Positions 59,839 to 64,000 of a stretch of 64,000 nucleotides of DNA are shown in pieces. The stretch is from Gelatoporia subvermispora B (lineage: Eukaryota > Basidiomycota > Agaricomycetes > Polyporales > Gelatoporiaceae). The number at the start of each line of letters is the position of its first letter. Within the stretch, counting starts at the first letter, position 1. The stretch lies in contig KB445800.1 in assembly GCA_000320605.2 (NCBI GenBank), positions 637,157 through 701,156 on the forward strand. Reading direction: 5' to 3'. The position numbers and the translations under genes were made by a program. The notes under the pieces were generated by a model that saw only the letters and a list, made by a program, of their open reading frames with translations, searched no databases and had not been told where the DNA came from.

Positions 59839-61683
59839 ATGTCGTGTATGTCATCTAGAGGGTCACTCCAGGCGACACTTGCTACTGCTACTCGCCGCTA
59901 TGATCATGGAAGGAGGTATGGATGTTGCCACAACATGCTTCGCATTCGCTCATGGTCTCTCGTCGCTCGAAGGGTCACCCCAACCAACCAAGGTATCCCA
60001 GCAGGCTTTGGTAGCTTTGCGGAACCAGAGTGAGTGTCAGTGCTGTGGCCGTTATTATTCATGGTACTGATCATATTCAGACCGCCGTATTTACCACCGA
60101 ACTGGTCAGCGCACACGCAGTCTGAGGGGCAGCAATACTACGCATGCGACACCTCGCTATCGATTGTCACAGAAGCCGACCTCACCCGACCCAGCGTCCA
60201 GAAGGAGTTGGAATATTGGATCCAAGTAGTAAATACCAGGTTGCTCGAGAACAAAATCAGTCTTCCCGAGGGCTGCGAGTTGTTCCTGGATCTGGATGAG
60301 GATTCAGACTCTTGCTTCTACTACCTGGCGAATCACGTCACCCGCGTGCTTTTTTGGCTTGAGGAATCATCTACGGATGTCTTGGACCTAATGCCGTCGG
60401 TCTCGCCTTCTCACCTTCGTACGCTTCCTTCTACGCCACGGACTGCATAAACTCACTGAAGAGACAGGTTTAGCACTTGAGGAGCAATACTGGTCTCACA
60501 TCGAGTTTTTCCCTTCGCACCGCATCAACCGCCTCTCTCCGCGCCTGCCTGAGCTGATCAACGTGTTTATGCACGCGCAAATCGGTATGCAGCTTCCCTG
60601 TCCAGGGTTCTGGGGTTCATATCTAATGAAGCGCAGACACAATGACGTCGAATGTTTCAACATCGCCTTACAATACTGCGGATTGCAAGCAGATCCTGAA
60701 GGTTTTGGTAGCAATGAGAGGTGAGGCCCTCTACCACGTTGCGGACTGGTGGCGTGCCGACACGTCATTGTAGACGAGAAGACGGTGATCGATAGATTCA
60801 GCATTTGTACCATAGGTATGTAACAGCCAAATTATTTGCATCCACATACTCATGCTCGTTCTGAAGCCCGGCTTTGGGTCATGATCATTCACAACCAACA
60901 CCAGACCCACTTCGGGCAAGACGTGGCCCGGTTGTCTCGTGACCAACGCATCCTCGAAAGTAGCACGCCAACTGGCAGAAGGTGGCTCTATACGCCAGCC
61001 CGAAACCTTCTCTTCAAGATTCCCGCTTATTGTGAAGAACGACTTGATAACGCGTTTGTGGACAAGATTGTATACATCCATGAATGGCGCAACCTCATTG
61101 GCGACTTGCAACAAGAGTGGAAGCAATATGGTTCATGGGTTCGTGTTTTTGCCGTCTACTCACGTTGAACTACTAGGCTAACAGTCTGGGAAGGCACTCG
61201 GATTGCTGCTTTTCAACGCTTTGCTGATCGCAGCTCCAAACGCATCGTCTATGGTAGCCTCAGTTTCGATGTTTGTATGCAATCTTGCAGTGGTCTCTGC
61301 AGTTGCGTTGTTCGTGAAACATCAACGACTCGCGACGCAAACTGCCTGCGATGTGGTGCGTACCCATGAATACCCGCGTTTTTGTTGGACTCACATGTGC
61401 TATCCAGGCCATGCATCTTAATAATGAGTACCACGACACCACTGGTTTCCAGTCTTACGCCATTCAACTCAGCCTTCCAAAGGCCCTCTGTCTCTGGGCT
61501 GCTCTTATTTCATCGAGCCAGGCGTTCTTCTGCTTGAGCGCCATCACAGGTCCCCACGGGCTGGCTATTATTGCTGCCTTGGTGGTTGTGTATTGGCTTA
61601 TTTCTCGAATAGGATCGATGATGAAGAGCGCATTTGCACAGTGGCGTGCGGCGCGAGGAGATGCCGAGGAAAGTATGGTATGA
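59839..61683 (+). CDS. WW-like domain multi-pass membrane protein, copy 3 (intact)
   Basis: Eight exons (59839-60029, 60081-60418, 60468-60584, 60637-60720, 60774-60815, 60867-61138, 61185-61355, 61408-61683) give 496 residues in an unbroken frame. Same Agaricomycete family as the gene at 55166 but divergent. It has a short, basic N-terminus in place of the Ser/Arg-rich region. The WW-like motif reads LPPNWSAHTQSEGQQYY, the next segment IVTEADLTRPSVQKELEYWI, then CFYYLANHVTRVLFWLEE, ALEEQYWSHIEFFPSHR, DTMTSNVSTSPY and IARLWVMIIHNQHQTHFGQD, which are the standard family landmarks. Membrane segments include LGLLLFNALLIAAPNASSMV, VSMFVCNLAVVSAVALFV and GPHGLAIIAALVVVYWLISR. It keeps more of the family consensus than copies 1 and 2, so it is probably the older paralogue. 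Function is unknown. Confidence 0.85.
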
Positions 61684-63673
61684 TGTGCATGAGGAGGCCA
61701 TTTGGAGGAGTGTCTGGATTAGAATTTAGCTCCTGTGGATGGGCTCCCTTCGCTTCACTCAATCCCTCGATGATATCGATGTAAGAGTAGATTGTGTACA
61801 GCATGTTGCAGATAGTGAATTGATCAAGCTTGAGATGCATGTGTGGCTGTATGGGTGCTTGTTTGAAGCGCACTGTGAGACGTGTCCCCTACGTGACGTC
61901 AAACACCAGTCTTCATGTTCTAGATCTTACTACCAGACTGGCACCTGTTCAAACTGCGCTCGTCTCTTCCAATCCGTCCTAACCACGTGTAGAGAAGCGC
62001 TTCCTAACGCTAATGGCGGAACATCATACTAGTCGGGCTACCAAATGCCCATGACGGCCTCTCAATCGACAAGCTGAGAGATTATGATGATCAAGCTATC
62101 TCAGGACAGAGAGAATGGGCGTAACGTGCATTGTCTCCGTTGACCATGAACCATGTGAGCCACAAGTTCTGATGTATATTGCGAACCTGGGGCAGAGTTT
62201 TGAGGCGCAGGTTCGGATGCTTGGTTATCTACCAGCATCACGCGGACGATACCAGTTTCTGCGACCCAGCACGGCACTTCTGCAGCGTATGACACGGGCT
62301 TCTTTCCGAGTCGATATTGCCTAGTAACACAAAGACGCAGAACAATATTCATTCGATTCACACAACGCCGCGTTGGCTCCAAGGCTGTGGGTCATATACA
62401 CTACTACAATGTAGGTCGAATTACACGCGCGCTTTGGGTCCTCCTGACACGGGTCAATAGCATGCAATTTGAATGCACCGTGGACATAGATCCATGTCTG
62501 AGATGTAGTACAGCAAGTTCCATTTCAATAGGGACTTTTGGAAAAAACAGCTTTATGTCACGTGCTAATGCCGCAGCACGATCTAACCTACACAGGAAAC
62601 TGGAGGCGATATGATCGTCACAGCTCCACCGAATATTCAGAATCAATGTGGTTTGTGAAAGTACTGTTAGAAGTCACGCAGACTACCCGTTGACCGTATA
62701 TCGAGAGCATACACTCGGGACAAGGCTATTGAGACGACCAGTCGCTCTGGGACCCCGGCTTAATGTCTAGGCGTCTCGACGTGGGGTTGCGGAGCAAATC
62801 CTAGCACATCGAGACATCCTTCGCCCAATCTCATCACCTGATATTTGGTTTGCTCCGAAATTAAACAGGTATGCCTGAAGGTCAAATCTCGAAAAGTCTC
62901 TATTGAAATGGAGCTCGCTGTAATGCTGAAGAAATAGCGAGAAATGATTCAATGTTCTTTGTCAATTTTGGAAAATATCAGGTTAAAGTAGAGCAATTGT
63001 CCTCTTTTATGTCCCTAGTGATGCCTTCAGGCTAGCACGAGGCAGGACATGCTAATGTAGTTCGTATGTCTGCAGCATGCCCTTGATAACAAGCATGTAA
63101 GCAGGATATCCACACTTTGAAGCATACTTTATATTGCATGTCCCGCCTCGCACCACCTTGAAGACACTGCTGGAACACAAAGAATGCGGATTACTTAGTG
63201 TTTACCTTAAGCTACCCGAAACAAGTGAAAGAAATTTGATCATTTCTTATCATTTCTTGAGCATTTTCGCACCGTGGGCATCAATCTATGCCCACGGTGA
63301 TGGGCAGGCGCTACGATCTGTTCATTTTGGCATATTTTGAAACCATTTGACAGACTTCCATGCTCGACCATCCATGACGTGGGAGTCATACCGCCTATTT
63401 TGAGCAATTTATGGACACCACTAACCTGAGTCGGTGAGTGGTGTTGTGGTTCCATTTGAGCCCTGCCAACATCTGTGTGCACTGGTACAGCTTCAATGTC
63501 GCTGCACGTAGTTTTTCGGCGCCCCGTTTGCCGGAAGTGGAAGATGCGATGCTTCGAGCGCCTATAGCGCGGTCGGGACGCGCGGTCGACAGTGGCACAG
63601 GTAATCACGGCTTCGGGGAGTGTCGATATAAGGTCTGGGATGCGCGTGGTGCTCGATCTCCACCCTGTGCGAC
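61684..63673. other. 2-kb gene-poor region
   Basis: No gene supported. It contains the short perfect hairpin listed below and AT-rich stretches around 62900-63350. Frames are short and without domains. Confidence 0.5.
63270..63299. repeat. Perfect inverted repeat, 12-bp arms
   Basis: CACCGTGGGCAT and ATGCCCACGGTG are separated by 6 nt (CAATCT). It can form a stable hairpin in DNA or RNA. Just upstream, CATTTCTT is repeated in tandem at 63241 and 63251. The role is unknown. Confidence 0.85.
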
Positions 63674-64000
63674 ATGTCCGCCACAGTTCGCCCTCCGGTG
63701 AGAAAAGCTCTCTCTGTAGCAGTGCGGTACAGGCACCTCAACACCCTGGATCCCTACCTCGAATTGCCGGATACTCATTACGACCCACCAATCGTTCGGA
63801 ATCTCTTGACCGGTAACAGCTCTCTCCAATGTCATGATGTCATGGGATGTGTGCCTGATTGGGACTGCTGGGTAGAGGTCTATGGCTTCAGGGAGGAAGA
63901 CATAACTACCCTCATGGATGACGACGATCACGTCTGGCCTACACGTGATAACATTGTGGGTGCCACGAGTTTCGATCCGTCAACGATGTCAAACTCAGGA
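63674..64000 (+). CDS. Open frame running off the right edge, unknown
   Basis: From ATG 63674 the frame stays open for 109 codons to the window end. The product is hydrophilic, acidic and Trp-containing (CVPDWDCWVEVYGFREEDIT; LMDDDDHVWPTRDNIVGATS) and shows no family I recognise. The opposite strand is also open over most of this interval (63605-63931), so strand is uncertain. It could be the first exon of a gene continuing beyond the window. Confidence 0.35.
   Translation, partial: MSATVRPPVRKALSVAVRYRHLNTLDPYLELPDTHYDPPIVRNLLTGNSSLQCHDVMGCVPDWDCWVEVYGFREEDITTLMDDDDHVWPTRDNIVGATSFDPSTMSNSG

Overview
The window looks like nuclear DNA of a mushroom-forming basidiomycete (Agaricomycetes; Polyporales would fit, but I cannot prove the order). 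The evidence is gene structure (many introns of about 45-65 nt with GT..AG ends and CTRAY-like branch sites), dense coding on both strands, and several families known mainly from Agaricomycetes: DUF6593, WW-like membrane proteins and F-box/LRR expansions. There are no rRNA genes, no CRISPR arrays and no intact transposons.

Layout. 1-3.1 kb: gene-poor. 3.2-3.9 kb: DUF6593 protein (+). 4.5-7.4 kb: stand-alone Nup96 nucleoporin (-). 9.25-12.3 kb: decayed copy of a WW-like multi-exon membrane protein (+). 12.85-16.5 kb: CSC1/OSCA/TMEM63 cation channel (-). 16.5-19.9 kb: gene-poor. 19.9-25.2 kb: tandem cluster of three F-box/LRR-like genes (-), the third broken by deletion, inversion and an internal 142-bp duplication. 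25.2-27.2 kb: short repeats and one doubtful small gene. 27.2-28.1 kb: member A of an unnamed two-copy family (-). 28.9-31.2 kb: MFS transporter (+). 31.5 kb: tRNA-Cys(GCA) (-). 31.65-32.7 kb: Swp1/ribophorin II (+). 32.9-35.2 kb: GH47 alpha-mannosidase (-). 36.0-38.6 kb: F-box protein with a C-terminal zinc-finger-like motif (-). 39.1-40.4 kb: Sec20 SNARE ending in HDEL (-). 40.6-42.2 kb: FMO-like flavoprotein (-). 42.9-43.8 kb: member B of the unnamed family (+). 44.8-51.2 kb: tandem triplet of single-pass membrane proteins with a ricin-B-like beta-trefoil, a Ser/Thr-rich stalk and a cytosolic LPxY motif (+). 51.6-53.3 kb: proteasome subunit Rpn3 (-). 53.7-54.6 kb: NDUFAF2/mimitin complex I assembly factor (+). 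55.2-58.3 and 59.8-61.7 kb: two intact WW-like membrane proteins (+). 61.7-64 kb: gene-poor, with an open reading frame leaving the right edge.

Housekeeping genes (Nup96, Csc1, Swp1, GH47, Sec20, Rpn3, NDUFAF2, tRNA-Cys) are single copies. Swp1 and the GH47 enzyme both act on N-glycans in the secretory pathway and lie tail to tail, and Sec20 handles Golgi-to-ER retrieval, but fungi rarely use operons, so I take this as coincidence. Between them sit small, fast-evolving families in two or three copies showing recent duplication and decay. The most promising under-described item is the lectin-like membrane triplet with conserved architecture and PY motifs.

Most exon models were built by hand from splice signals, reading-frame continuity and comparison among paralogues inside the window. 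Where an exon list is given, the exon lengths sum to a multiple of three.
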